DNA of 25,301 nucleotides from positions 1-25,301 of IMG/VR virus record IMGVR_UViG_3300009068_000176, one strand, 5' to 3'. Positions 1-7,804 of this stretch are shown one piece after another; positions within the stretch are counted from its first letter, which is position 1; each line of letters starts with the position of its first letter. The notes below the pieces were generated by a model. It searched no databases, was not told where the DNA came from, and saw nothing but the letters and a program-made list of their open reading frames with translations. The translations under genes were made by a program, and so were the position numbers. Origin of the DNA: a virus.

Positions 1-436
1 AGTACCCGTCAAGGTAGCCAACCGATCCAGCGCCAGGGAAGTCCACATCCGTAATCTGGGCAAACACTAACGTGGATACGTTGTAGATGTAGCTTAACGG
101 ATTACAGGCTATGAATATCTGGGTTCCGTTGTCAGCCATACTGACCGGGCCGGAACCCGATACGGTGCCGATCAAGGTTGCAACCCAACTGGTATTCAGG
201 CTATAAAACTCACTGCCCGACACCACATAGGCTACGCCGTTGGTGACCCACAACCCACGGATTGGGCCATCACCAACGGTTGCAAGCAAACGCAGGCCGG
301 GGCAGCGCAATAGGAAGCCAGCCTCTTTTCCTCCGCTGCCTTCTGGCACAGCTTCCGCAAAAAGGTTGACCATGCGGTTGTCTGCCGCATTGATCGACCG
401 CGCGACGTAGCTGCCGCCAAGGATGGGCGTTTTCAA
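1..436 (-). CDS. P22 gp10-like packaged-DNA stabilisation / tail-hub protein, N-terminal part (runs off left edge)
   Basis: The reading frame stays open from 436 to the window edge (145 codons). It begins with residues KTPILGGSYVARSINAADNR followed by MVNLF. This matches the N-terminal pattern of P22 gp10-like head-completion proteins: a GSY..RS.NA segment, then a VNL.E-type segment and a beta-rich repeat region. In P22, gp10 binds the gp4 ring and helps close the portal after DNA packaging. The start is most likely TTG at 434-436, directly after the TAA stop of the upstream gene. The first in-frame ATG lies inside the conserved N-terminal block, so using it would delete that block. The gp4-like gene lies one gene upstream, as expected for this order. 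The 3' end is missing. Family assignment is from memory of the N-terminal motif, and the unusual start is an inference. Confidence 0.72.
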   Translation of the reverse strand, partial: MKTPILGGSYVARSINAADNRMVNLFAEAVPEGSGGKEAGFLLRCPGLRLLATVGDGPIRGLWVTNGVAYVVSGSEFYSLNTSWVATLIGTVSGSGPVSMADNGTQIFIACNPLSYIYNVSTLVFAQITDVDFPGAGSVGYLDGY

Positions 437-1051
437 TTACGCCGTTACCGCTTTGATAACTGCAAAGGCAATCACGATTGCCTCGCTCAACGAACCTGCG
501 GTGATATTCCGCACGTTAATGCTGGCTGTACCCGCAGCAGATTGGGCGTTGAGCAGGTAAGAACCCGCAGTGCCTGCGCTGATGTGGTTCATTATCAGGA
601 TGTCGCCAGCCTCAATAACGGTGTTGGTCAGGGTAAAGCTAACCGTAGTATCAGATGCAAGCGCGGCATTGTTCAGCGTAATCTGACCGGTTGACTTGCT
701 CAACGTCACACCAGTTGCCTTGCTGGTAGCTTGGGTAACCGTTCCACCCGCACCAGTAGCGTAGCCTTGCTTGCCGGTGCTGCTGATGACTTGGTTGCCC
801 GTGGTTGATAGACTTGTGCCAGTTGCCGCACCAATTACCGGCGTAGTCAACGCTTGGTTTGTGCTGGTGCAAGCACTGATGTTGCCGCTGGCAACCGTCC
901 CCAATGCGGGGGTAACAAACGTCGGGCTGGTGAACAGATTGGTAACCGACAGTTGTTTTGTTGTGCTGGTTGTAGCCTGAACGATTGGCAACACATCACC
1001 GCCAGCTTGCGAAGTGGCAACGGGGAGAGCAGATATAGCGATATTAGCCAT
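437..1051 (-). CDS. Fibre-like virion protein of 204 aa (Ala/Thr/Ser-rich)
   Basis: The protein is low-complexity and beta-prone, rich in Ala, Thr, Ser, Gly and Val, with almost no charged residues after the N-terminus. A segment around residues 42-56 (TSPTFVTPALGTVASGN) resembles a motif common in phage fibre or collar proteins. The C-terminal half (YLLNAQSAAGTASINVRNIT, then LSEAIVIAFAVIKA) resembles a short domain often seen at the end of small phage virion proteins. Position supports a structural role: it sits between the gp4-like adaptor and the gp10-like gene, one base after the TAA of the former and abutting the TTG start of the latter. A head or tail fibre or a decoration protein are both possible. 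The exact function is unknown. Confidence 0.7.
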   Translation of the reverse strand: MANIAISALPVATSQAGGDVLPIVQATTSTTKQLSVTNLFTSPTFVTPALGTVASGNISACTSTNQALTTPVIGAATGTSLSTTGNQVISSTGKQGYATGAGGTVTQATSKATGVTLSKSTGQITLNNAALASDTTVSFTLTNTVIEAGDILIMNHISAGTAGSYLLNAQSAAGTASINVRNITAGSLSEAIVIAFAVIKAVTA

Positions 1052-1052
1052 G

Positions 1053-1766
1053 TTAGTAATTTCCTGCGTAAATGTTAAACCGCTGGCGGGTTGCCACGAT
1101 GCTGTACGGCAAGCTCATCACATCGTCCGGGTTATTGATCCGCTTGATGTTGCGCTTGCTTGACATGGCGATCCGCTGCACTGAGGGCGGCGGCTCCACG
1201 CCAAACTCAGCCGCGATCTCGCACGCCAGGTTAAACCTAAAAGCTCGCAAGTAGCCCGGCGGGATAATCAACGAGGTCGCTAGCGTAGCCGGTTCGACCA
1301 GCTCAGTGACGCTAATAAAGTGCCATTCCAACGCTTTAGTTGGCACCGGATAGATATACATGGACACGTTCGGCATGTCCATGTTGATCCACAGCACTTG
1401 CGGGTAGGTTGAAGTAACCGTCTTGACCGCAATACCGTCGTACTGCTGCTGGTTGATAATCTTGATGCCAAAACTGATGTTGTTTGACGGATCGCGGAAG
1501 TAAGTTGCATCATCCAAAAGCACCGGACGATTGCCGACAAAATCACCCGTTGGCCCAAGAGTCCGTGAAATAAGACCTTGCGTCCAAGTAAACACTTGGT
1601 CTTGCGTCGAGAACACGGACAGGCGTTCCGATGACCAGCTATCGAGCATCTGATTCATTGCGGTCAGAGAGTCCTGCGAAGTCGCCGCTGATGGCGTTTC
1701 ACCTTCGGCCAATTGACCGATCAGGCGCAACGCTCCGTTGATCTGGTCGCCAACGGAAGTTGTCAT
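1053..1766 (-). CDS. P22 gp4-like head-tail adaptor (packaged-DNA stabilisation protein)
   Basis: This 237-aa protein has the features of the P22 tail accessory factor gp4 family: an N-terminal helical region (GDQINGALRLIGQLAEGETP), a Met/Leu/Trp-rich helix near residue 40 (MNQMLDSWSSERL), and a C-terminal helical region containing IPPGYLRAFRFNLACEIAAE. In P22, twelve gp4 subunits assemble under the portal after packaging and lengthen the neck. Length is somewhat above the roughly 165-aa P22 protein but usual for relatives in environmental podoviruses. The ATG overlaps the TGA of the upstream 61-aa gene (ATGA), which suggests translational coupling. The next gene follows after one base. Family recognition is fairly secure; the molecular role is transferred from P22. 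Confidence 0.86.
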   Translation of the reverse strand: MTTSVGDQINGALRLIGQLAEGETPSAATSQDSLTAMNQMLDSWSSERLSVFSTQDQVFTWTQGLISRTLGPTGDFVGNRPVLLDDATYFRDPSNNISFGIKIINQQQYDGIAVKTVTSTYPQVLWINMDMPNVSMYIYPVPTKALEWHFISVTELVEPATLATSLIIPPGYLRAFRFNLACEIAAEFGVEPPPSVQRIAMSSKRNIKRINNPDDVMSLPYSIVATRQRFNIYAGNY

Positions 1767-1948
1767 GCCGCAAGTTCCTTACGTGGTCTGCCGCGAGGTT
1801 TAGCCAGTTCGTTCAGTACGGGTTCGCTAGGTGTCAACAACGCCCCGGCGTCATACCGCACCCAGCCACTTTTTTCATCATAGACTGCTTCGGCCTCTGC
1901 AATAGCGACTTTGTTACCGTGGACGGGATGCCGCAGGTAGATGACCAT
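1763..1948 (-). CDS. Small virion-module protein of 61 aa
   Basis: I chose the ATG at 1948, which gives MVIYLRHPVHGNKVAIAEAE at the N-terminus. AAGGAAT lies just upstream, and the in-frame extension to 1972 runs through a strong hairpin and has no ribosome site. The sequence reads as a small beta-type domain (residues 1-40), then a basic tail ending KPRGRPRKELAA. The GRPRK stretch looks like an AT-hook-type DNA-contacting motif. Small proteins of this kind often precede the gp4-like adaptor in this phage group, but I cannot give them a function. The stop overlaps the next start by 4 nt. Confidence 0.75.
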   Translation of the reverse strand: MVIYLRHPVHGNKVAIAEAEAVYDEKSGWVRYDAGALLTPSEPVLNELAKPRGRPRKELAA

Positions 1949-1963
1949 GATATTCCTTAAAGA

Positions 1964-1987
1964 CCGCCCCATATTGCTATGGGGCGG
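1964..1987 (-). promoter_or_regulatory. Intergenic hairpin (10-bp perfect stem, 4-nt loop)
   Basis: Positions 1964-1973 (ccgccccata) pair perfectly with 1978-1987 around a TTGC loop. On the transcribed minus strand the hairpin follows the stop of the 140-aa gene. Only a short TCTTT follows, and then the ribosome site of the 61-aa gene. It could be a weak terminator or attenuator, an mRNA-processing site, or a stability element that sets stoichiometry between abundant coat-region proteins and low-copy tail adaptors. Confidence 0.6.
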
Positions 1988-1995
1988 GGTGTTGC

Positions 1996-2418
1996 TTAAG
2001 CTATCCGATAGACCGAATAAGCCGCCGTTCCGGTTTTGCGGAACAGGAACTGCGCCGCACCACCAACGCCAGCCGCACTGCCGGTGATAGCAACCAAAAG
2101 GTTGCCAACCGAAGTGATGCCAGTGCCAACAACAAACGTGAGAACGCCAGACGAAGTGCCAAGGTTAACCACGTTCAACAGAAAACAACTGTTGGTTTTA
2201 AGGTTGGTCATTGTTGCGTCGATCAAGGCCGCCGTAGGCAGCGTGTAAGACGCTGCGGTAGCGGTCGGATCGCACACCAAAAGCCCACCAGTGACTTGAG
2301 CAACAGTCAACGTTGCCGTTGCGGTTGCCGTTTGCGGTGCTGCTTGGGTTTCCATTACCTGCTCGTTCAGATTGCCATCAGTGTACTGATAGCCGCCACC
2401 AACTGAGGGAAGTGCCAT
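1996..2418 (-). CDS. Small virion protein of 140 aa downstream of coat (decoration or fibre type)
   Basis: The 140-aa protein is beta-rich and almost uncharged. It has a TASYTLPTAALIDA segment (about residues 55-68), then SCFLLNVVNLG (about 77-87) and a C-terminal GGAAQFLFRKTGTAAYSVYR. I recognise this architecture from many small phage proteins encoded near coat genes, in which a TYTLPTG-like strand is followed by an FRKT...Y.VYR end. Decoration of the capsid or an adhesin role have been guessed for such proteins, without proof known to me. It has a strong ribosome site (AGGAG) before ATG 2418. Perfect hairpins flank it on both sides (1964-1987 and 2445-2465), so its dosage may be set separately from coat. 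Confidence 0.75.
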   Translation of the reverse strand: MALPSVGGGYQYTDGNLNEQVMETQAAPQTATATATLTVAQVTGGLLVCDPTATAASYTLPTAALIDATMTNLKTNSCFLLNVVNLGTSSGVLTFVVGTGITSVGNLLVAITGSAAGVGGAAQFLFRKTGTAAYSVYRIA

Positions 2419-2444
2419 GATTGTTTCTCCTAAAAGATTAAGTT

Positions 2445-2465
2445 GCCCCCGCCTAGCGCGGGGGC
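2445..2465 (-). terminator. GC-rich hairpin after the coat gene, probable partial terminator or attenuator
   Basis: The arms 2445-2452 (gcccccgc) and 2458-2465 (gcgggggc) form a perfect 8-bp all-GC stem with a 5-nt loop. It lies 7 nt after the coat stop on the minus-strand transcript. The downstream sequence (AACTTAATCTTTT) is only loosely U-rich, so termination would be incomplete. A leaky terminator after the major capsid gene is common in phage late operons. Confidence 0.55.
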
Positions 2466-2472
2466 GGTTTGG

Positions 2473-3681
2473 TTAGCCCCAGATCCGGCAAGCCATCGCA
2501 GGACGAATGGTGCTGAAGCCGTACAGCACATCGACACGACAAGGCATACGGTCGTTGTTGATGTCGTACTGACGCACGATCCGCATTGAGATCCCGTTAT
2601 GCACCTGGCGCGAGGCCATGTCTACGCCTTGCGGGAGCAAGAGGTCAGCCGTAGCCAGCGTGATCGCATTCTTGTGATAGACCAAGTTCTGCGGGTACAC
2701 GGTAGACGCGGTTCCGGTGAACACCAGCGCAGCAGATGCAACTGGGAACGCGTCAATCGTAGCCAGTGCATTAGACGCGGTGTACATGGCAGGCAGGAAT
2801 GCAATAGTTGCCGAGGTGCTGGTCAGGGTCTGATCCGCAGTCACAACGAACTGTTGCAGGCTACCAGTGCTGAGGCGGGTTTGCGGGTTGACCGCGTAGA
2901 CCGCCGCAATGGTAAATACATCGCCTTGCTTGAGGGACTTGGTGCCACTGGTGTAGGTAATATCCAGCGTTGTCGCGCCTTGCGTTGAAGGCACAGTGGA
3001 CGCGCAGATCGGCGCAGCAGGCAAGTTACCTACGGTGTGGTTGACGATGGACTGAGACATATTCATCTCATCGTAGCCAAGCACACCTTCGCCCATCATG
3101 CCGGTCTTGAACTGGCGGGAAATCGTGCCCGTCGGGTTAAAGAATCCGGTCATACCGTTGACCAGCCCAGCGTTAGCGGCAGGGTTTACGGTGGCGTAGC
3201 GCGGCGACATCGGCGTTGCAAACTCGTTCAGCTTTTGCTGCGCTTGCAGCAAGACCAACGCGGTAGCAGGCGTGGTGCCGGGAGTGCCAACGGTATTGGA
3301 AATGGACTTGTAAGCGTTGGCAACGTCAGCATCTACACTCGATGCCAATTGGCTGATACGCGGTTTGAGAACACGTTCCGCGAAGTCGTCCAACTGCATG
3401 GTCAGCTCGGCAGAAGTAAAGTTAATGCCGATGTGCTTCTGGCTGGAAACCGTCAGCGTGGTGTACTGCTCGTTGTCGTCCTGAACTTGCAGGGCGGCAC
3501 CGTCAGTCACCAAGGCACGATCCGGCAGACGAATCCGCAGGGTCGAGCCGATCTTGGCACCTTCAACGGCGAAGCTGTCGTCGTACTCTTTGTTAACGTT
3601 GCGGGAGATGACTAGGTTGTTCTCGAGGATCTCAAGAGACTTCCGGGTAATCATATCAATGGTAAGCAGGCTATTAGCCAT
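2473..3681 (-). CDS. Major capsid protein, P22 coat (gp5) family
   Basis: This 402-aa protein is the major head subunit. The N-terminus (MANSLLTIDMITRKSLEILE, then NNLVISRNVNKEYDDSFA) is the signature N-arm and early strand region of P22-coat-family proteins. KIGSTLRIRLPDRA and KHIGINFTSAELTM follow at the expected places. The segment from about residue 225 (STVPSTQGATTLDITYTSGT) to about 345 is a variable beta-rich insertion corresponding to the extra domain of this family. The C-terminus (MACRIWG) also fits. The gene follows a scaffold-type gene, as in P22, with a strong AGGAG ribosome site 5' of ATG 3681. Length is close to the 430 aa of P22 gp5. Confidence 0.93.
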   Translation of the reverse strand: MANSLLTIDMITRKSLEILENNLVISRNVNKEYDDSFAVEGAKIGSTLRIRLPDRALVTDGAALQVQDDNEQYTTLTVSSQKHIGINFTSAELTMQLDDFAERVLKPRISQLASSVDADVANAYKSISNTVGTPGTTPATALVLLQAQQKLNEFATPMSPRYATVNPAANAGLVNGMTGFFNPTGTISRQFKTGMMGEGVLGYDEMNMSQSIVNHTVGNLPAAPICASTVPSTQGATTLDITYTSGTKSLKQGDVFTIAAVYAVNPQTRLSTGSLQQFVVTADQTLTSTSATIAFLPAMYTASNALATIDAFPVASAALVFTGTASTVYPQNLVYHKNAITLATADLLLPQGVDMASRQVHNGISMRIVRQYDINNDRMPCRVDVLYGFSTIRPAMACRIWG

Positions 3682-3697
3682 GAAAAACTCCTAAAAG

Positions 3698-4471
3698 TTA
3701 GCGGGTTCTCGCTTCCTGCTTTTTCAACTGTCTTGCTCTTTCAGCCTCAATCCACTGGCTTGTGGTCATGGTTTTAATTGACCTTGGGTCTGTGGTATCA
3801 AAACTGCCGGAGTGACCTCCGCGAGCGGTGACGGGTGAAATCGGCGCAGGTGCGCTGGATGTGCGTTTTGTTACGGGTTCAGAAGCAATTTTTGCTTCCA
3901 ATCTTCCAATCTCTTTTGCCTGCAAAAACGGTTCTAGGCGGGATATGCGATCAGCTTCCTTGGGGTTTGTGCCGAGATAGTATGCAATATCAGGGCCGTT
4001 ATCCGAAGATTGAATCGTCTGGGCCATCACCTGAGTAATCGGTAGCTTGGGGTTGTACGCAACTTGTTCAAAGTCCTCGTATTTGCCCCGCGCATCTTCT
4101 TCCTTTTCGTGATAGTTACCAAGCAATTCCTGTTGCTGCTTCGCGTACTGTTGTTGCTGGACAAGTTGCTGCGCCTTGGAAGTCGTCAGTGCATCAACGT
4201 ATTCCTCGGTCGTCGTAAACTGTTCCGGCTTCACATGCTCCACAGGGGCTGGCTTTGGTGCTTCGGCCTGCCTTGCTTCGCGCTCCCACTTTCTTTGTTC
4301 TCGTGCAAGCCTCTTGCCGATGGCTGCGTCAAGATCCTCTTGGGTAAATACCTTTGGAGTCTCCTTAACTTCGCCTTCGGATGCTTCTACCGGCGCTACA
4401 GTCTCTGGTTCAGGCGCTGCCGTAGCTACCTGTTCCGGCGCGGGTACTTCCGCTATTACTTCTTCAGACAT
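3698..4471 (-). CDS. Scaffolding protein
   Basis: The 257-aa protein is highly charged and helical. It has an acidic, Pro/Glu/Ala-rich N-terminus (residues 1-40), then TQEDLDAAIGKRLAREQRK, typical of phage capsid scaffolds. A Gln-rich coiled-coil stretch follows (about 108-130, QQLVQQQQYAKQQQ), and the C-terminus is basic (ERARQLKKQEARTR). A basic C-terminal helix is the coat-binding element in P22 gp8. The gene lies directly upstream of the coat gene, the standard position. It should act inside the procapsid during assembly and exit or recycle before DNA packaging. Sequence identity to P22 gp8 is not evident, so the call rests on composition, motif and position. Confidence 0.85.
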   Translation of the reverse strand: MSEEVIAEVPAPEQVATAAPEPETVAPVEASEGEVKETPKVFTQEDLDAAIGKRLAREQRKWEREARQAEAPKPAPVEHVKPEQFTTTEEYVDALTTSKAQQLVQQQQYAKQQQELLGNYHEKEEDARGKYEDFEQVAYNPKLPITQVMAQTIQSSDNGPDIAYYLGTNPKEADRISRLEPFLQAKEIGRLEAKIASEPVTKRTSSAPAPISPVTARGGHSGSFDTTDPRSIKTMTTSQWIEAERARQLKKQEARTR

Positions 4472-4513
4472 GGCTTGATTCCTTGGAATCCCTGGCGTTC
4501 CGCGCCAGTGCGG

Positions 4514-4807
4514 TTATTCATAAACAAAAGTCAATTCCATCGTGCCTGTAGCCAGAACATACAGGCCACGGCTGAATCCGATACCGCTATCAGCCCCACT
4601 CAACGGATAGTTCTCGCTGGCTTGTGGGGTCAGAATGCTGATGATTGTGCCATCGGCTGCCGTCTGGGTCGCGGAGTCATGCACCGTCACGCGAGGCGTG
4701 GCTGATGCAGAGCTGCAAAATATGCCCTTAAGTTTTCCAAATCCCACCTTAATAGTGGTCTTGTTTGGCACACTGGCAGTCACGCTCAACTGATAATAAT
4801 GGGCCAT
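4514..4807 (-). CDS. Small virion-module protein of 97 aa, second of a tandem paralogue pair
   Basis: A small beta-type protein clearly homologous to its upstream neighbour (4816-5094). Both share an IKVG.GKLKGI.CS.ASA.P motif near residues 20-40 and end with GI.FS.GLYV...GT...TF.YE. Proteins of this shape, with a GKLKGI segment and a GLYV...GT end, are familiar from head modules of many phages, usually in one copy. A trimeric decoration or spike role is plausible but unproven. This copy carries an N-terminal insertion (SVPNKTT) relative to its partner. A ribosome site (AGGAAC) precedes ATG 4807. Together with its partner it separates the portal block from scaffold and coat. Confidence 0.78.
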   Translation of the reverse strand: MAHYYQLSVTASVPNKTTIKVGFGKLKGIFCSSASATPRVTVHDSATQTAADGTIISILTPQASENYPLSGADSGIGFSRGLYVLATGTMELTFVYE

Positions 4808-4815
4808 GTTTGTTC

Positions 4816-5094
4816 CTATTCGTAAATGAACGTGACACCAACGGTGCCGCCGATCACTACATACAAGCCTTTGCTGAACCAGATCCCACCGTCATCCCCA
4901 GTTAGTGAATACATTGTATGTGCGCCGGGAACAAATTCAGCCAAGATCGTGACCGCGCCCGTAGCCGCCGTTGCGGAGTCGTAGACCGCAATGGTCGGCG
5001 AGGCCGACGCGGTGCTGCACATGATGCCCTTCAGCTTGCCAGCGCCAACCTTGATTTGCGTAGTTGCGCTGATGTTTAGGTAGTTAGATGCCAT
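4816..5094 (-). CDS. Small virion-module protein of 92 aa, first of a tandem paralogue pair
   Basis: This protein has the same fold signature as the downstream 97-aa protein (TTQIKVGAGKLKGIMCSTAS near the N-terminus and KGLYVVIGGTVGVTFIYE at the end). The two genes are 8 bp apart, and each has its own Shine-Dalgarno site (AGGAC here). The shared blocks with diverged middles indicate an old gene duplication rather than a recent one. No catalytic motif is visible. A head-surface or vertex protein is my best guess from position between the portal and scaffold genes. Confidence 0.78.
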   Translation of the reverse strand: MASNYLNISATTQIKVGAGKLKGIMCSTASASPTIAVYDSATAATGAVTILAEFVPGAHTMYSLTGDDGGIWFSKGLYVVIGGTVGVTFIYE

Positions 5095-5102
5095 GGTTTG
5101 TC

Positions 5103-5465
5103 CTATGCCAAGAAGCGCAATTTGTACAAGGTTCGCAAGTAAAGCTCCACGATATTGTCGATGAGTTGCTGCAACGAGGTATCCGACTTGTCCACAACGT
5201 CATACCGAGCCGCTTCAATTTCTTTCAACTGGTCTTCCAAAAACTCGATGATGTTGGCTGTTTTCTTTGCCGACATCAGCGAGATCGGGCCAATCAAACC
5301 ATGCCGCCCTTGGTAGGCTTCGGCAAACTCGTCTGCCGCCTTTACGATTCGCTTGTAGAAAATACTCAGCGCCTCATGCTTGGAGAAGCTGCGGGTGTTC
5401 AGATGAACGCTATGCGCCACATCCCGCGCTAGAAATAGCGCGCCCATAAAGTCGTTGCACTTCAC
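5103..5465 (-). CDS. Small helical ferritin-like protein (DUF5856-type)
   Basis: The 120-aa, mostly helical protein begins with GTG at 5465 and overlaps the portal stop by 4 nt (GTGA), so it is probably translationally coupled to the portal. The N-terminal FLARDVAHSVHLNTRSFSKH and the EFAEAYQGRHGLIGP segment are a pattern I associate with DUF5856, a phage family predicted to fold as a ferritin/Dps-like helical bundle. His and Glu residues at helix spacing (H18, H21, H30, E48, H55) could be metal ligands, but this is not established. Its role in the virion or in assembly is unknown. Position next to the portal is typical for the family in environmental phages. Confidence 0.75.
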   Translation of the reverse strand: MKCNDFMGALFLARDVAHSVHLNTRSFSKHEALSIFYKRIVKAADEFAEAYQGRHGLIGPISLMSAKKTANIIEFLEDQLKEIEAARYDVVDKSDTSLQQLIDNIVELYLRTLYKLRFLA

Positions 5466-7666
5466 TGTGGCACCCCTTGCGGTGGCGGCATGTTCTGCAT
5501 GTGCGGCATCCCCTGCATCATGTCCTCCTGCGGCATCATGTCTTGGTCGCGCCCCGGCATCTCATTAATCAGATCGCCAGAGGTAATCATGCCGTGGACG
5601 GTTCCAAGCACAATGTCTTGGATCTGTTCCGGCGACATGCTGGCTTGCACTTGGGCCAAGCGTTTAGTCTCCGCGTCGTAGGCTTTGACCTCGGCCTCAA
5701 ACTCTTTGACTTTCAGCGTCTGAGCTTCCATTGACTGGCTGACATTTTGCAGCATCTGGTGCATCTGCTGCATCTCTTGCCCCATCGCCTGCATCTGCTG
5801 GTTGGCCGCTTGCAGTGCCGGGTCGTCATCATCCGACAGCAACTTGGGGTCAATCGTCTTGGCAAACCGCGCTGCCATCTCCTGCGCGCCCGGCCAATCC
5901 ATGTGCTTGATAAAGAGGTCGCCGGCCACGGCCCACAGTTGCGGGTTGCCTTGCAGCAGTTGGCTCATGGCATCCAGCGACTCCTGCCGCTTGGTCATGT
6001 AGCTCGGGCCGGTAGTCACCGCCACGTCGTACTTGCCGACGTTGGGGTTGTAGATCTTCTTGATAACGATGCCCTGCTCGTTCTGGATCTTCCTGACCGG
6101 CATCGGCTGCGTCGGGTCGATCATGGCCTGATCTGTCTCGCCGTCCATGCCGATGATGCGCGCAATGCGCTGGGTGTCGTAGATCTTCGGTATCAAATCG
6201 ACCAATTGCCGGGTAGCGTACCGGATCGCCCGCGCCAGGTTGTCGACATAGTGGTAGGTGCCGGTGTCGGACTGCTTCTCGCGCGCGAGGATGGCCCGCC
6301 CCGACCGTTCGTTGCTGGTGGCGCCCAGACTGCTGTCGTACTGCCCGGTGGAACTCTTGATGTCGTCCGACGCCCCAGCCTTGGCTTGCAGCAGGCCGCT
6401 AGAAGCCATCGGCGGCTGCGCCCGCGCCGGCAGCGGCAACACGCCGCCCTGACCATCGGTCACGTCGGGATTGACCTCAAGGTAGGGCCAGTTGTTGATG
6501 TTGGCCGTCTTCCACTGCTGCTCGTAACCCTCAAACTGGCCGCCGTAGCCAATAAACGGTGCCTTGGGCGCCAGTGCCAGCATCTCGGCCTCTTGGCTTA
6601 CCCAGTAGTTGTACATCCGTTGAGCGTCTTTGGCGTTTCGCACCAGCCCGCTGACGTACATGCGGCCATCTATCTCAAATTCGTTGCCAATTACACGGAT
6701 TACGGGGATGTATTTGCCCGCCCAATCGCGTTCTTCCAGCACCTCGAAACCGTTGGTTTTGCACCATTTGACCTGTTTAACGTCCACATTTCGGGTCTTT
6801 ATGGGCTTCAAACCCATCAATTCGGCTTGTTTCGCCTCCGGCGAGCCAGCCATTGCGGTGATTCCACCGTGGTACTGGTGCAGTTTCTTGGCCGTATGCT
6901 CAATATAGAAGTATTCCGCGATTCTTACCGTGTCTTGGTTGATCCAAGCATTCAATTGCCCGTCACCGACGCCGTATTGCAGGCTGGACAGGGTTGCGGC
7001 GTTAGGAAACTCGCGTTCGTACTCGTCTGTAGTGATTTCCTGATTGATAAAACACCATTCAGCGTCAGATCCGCAAGGATCTTGGATTGTTGGATCCATA
7101 TAGACGCTAAAACTGTCCCGAATGCGCCCAATTCGCAGATCCTGCTCAAAACTGTTGTCGTCGTTGTACTCGGTCAGGATGCGAAAGTAACCCTCACCAA
7201 ACGTCACCTGGTTGTCGCAAGCGGTGTCGTAGGCTACGTCAGCATCGGAGATGTACTCGATGTGGCGCACCAGACCGTTGAATATCTCGGCAACCTCAAT
7301 GTCGGCCTTGTCGTCAGCCGGGATAACCTTGCCGCTTGGACGGTTTTGGCGCTGGTCGTTGGTGACTTGCAGCACATGTTGCGGTAGCTTGTTGATGGTC
7401 AGGCATGGGCGAGCGTTGATCGTTTGGCCTTGCACCGAGCCGCGTGTTGCCAGCACATCGGCAGGCCACTGCCACTGGTTGTCGGGGCTTGCAGCACGGA
7501 AGCGCAGGTCGTCCAGCTCGTCCTCGCGGGAGTCCGAGTAGGCCGAAATTGCCATCGTCAGGCGAGTACGCATGGTCGCCAGCATCTCGCCGTTGTCACG
7601 GTCGGACTTAGTGCCGCCAGAGGCTACTGCCCCGGCTTCGTTGATGCCTGTGTCCTGATAGGCCAC
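5462..7666 (-). CDS. Portal protein, P22-like family
   Basis: The 734-aa protein matches the P22-type portal family in length (P22 gp1 is 725 aa) and content. The N-terminal clip/wing region includes RFRAASPDNQWQWPADVLAT and GRPCLTINKLPQHVLQVTND-like text (about residues 50-110). The core has VTFGEGYFRILTEY (about 151-164) and SFSVYMDPTIQDPCGSDAEW (about 185-204). The crown-proximal tail is rich in Gln and Met and forms a predicted coiled coil (about 625-690). Twelve copies form the ring through which DNA is packaged and ejected. The start is GTG 7666, which shares its G with the TAG of the upstream 45-aa gene. The downstream gene overlaps by 4 nt. Confidence 0.93.
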   Translation of the reverse strand: MAYQDTGINEAGAVASGGTKSDRDNGEMLATMRTRLTMAISAYSDSREDELDDLRFRAASPDNQWQWPADVLATRGSVQGQTINARPCLTINKLPQHVLQVTNDQRQNRPSGKVIPADDKADIEVAEIFNGLVRHIEYISDADVAYDTACDNQVTFGEGYFRILTEYNDDNSFEQDLRIGRIRDSFSVYMDPTIQDPCGSDAEWCFINQEITTDEYEREFPNAATLSSLQYGVGDGQLNAWINQDTVRIAEYFYIEHTAKKLHQYHGGITAMAGSPEAKQAELMGLKPIKTRNVDVKQVKWCKTNGFEVLEERDWAGKYIPVIRVIGNEFEIDGRMYVSGLVRNAKDAQRMYNYWVSQEAEMLALAPKAPFIGYGGQFEGYEQQWKTANINNWPYLEVNPDVTDGQGGVLPLPARAQPPMASSGLLQAKAGASDDIKSSTGQYDSSLGATSNERSGRAILAREKQSDTGTYHYVDNLARAIRYATRQLVDLIPKIYDTQRIARIIGMDGETDQAMIDPTQPMPVRKIQNEQGIVIKKIYNPNVGKYDVAVTTGPSYMTKRQESLDAMSQLLQGNPQLWAVAGDLFIKHMDWPGAQEMAARFAKTIDPKLLSDDDDPALQAANQQMQAMGQEMQQMHQMLQNVSQSMEAQTLKVKEFEAEVKAYDAETKRLAQVQASMSPEQIQDIVLGTVHGMITSGDLINEMPGRDQDMMPQEDMMQGMPHMQNMPPPQGVPQ

Positions 7667-7803
7667 TATTTCTTCTTCTTCGTTGCTTCGCGTTTAACAG
7701 AATAGGCAATCGCCACGGCTTGTTTTACGGGTTTTCCCGCCTTGACTTCCGCTTTGATGTTCTTGCGGAAGGCCATTGAGCTAGGTGACTTGACGAGGGG
7801 CAT
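7666..7803 (-). CDS. 45-aa basic protein between terminase and portal
   Basis: The protein begins MPLVKSPSSMAFRKNIKAEV and ends KREATKKKK. It is strongly basic, with an AGKPVKQAVAIAYSVKR segment. I recognise this small family from many phages and prophages, where it sits among terminase and portal genes with no assigned function. It is one of three consecutive tiny Lys/Ala-rich genes here. Spacing is tight: one base after the stop of the 48-aa gene and a 1-nt overlap with the portal start. The charge suggests nucleic-acid binding, but that is inference only. Confidence 0.8.
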   Translation of the reverse strand: MPLVKSPSSMAFRKNIKAEVKAGKPVKQAVAIAYSVKREATKKKK

Positions 7804-7804
7804 G

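Noticed and set aside
5747-7387. 546-codon open frame antisense to the portal gene
   Set aside because: The GC-rich portal gene leaves its complement open. The product has no domain sense, and the portal call on the other strand is strong.
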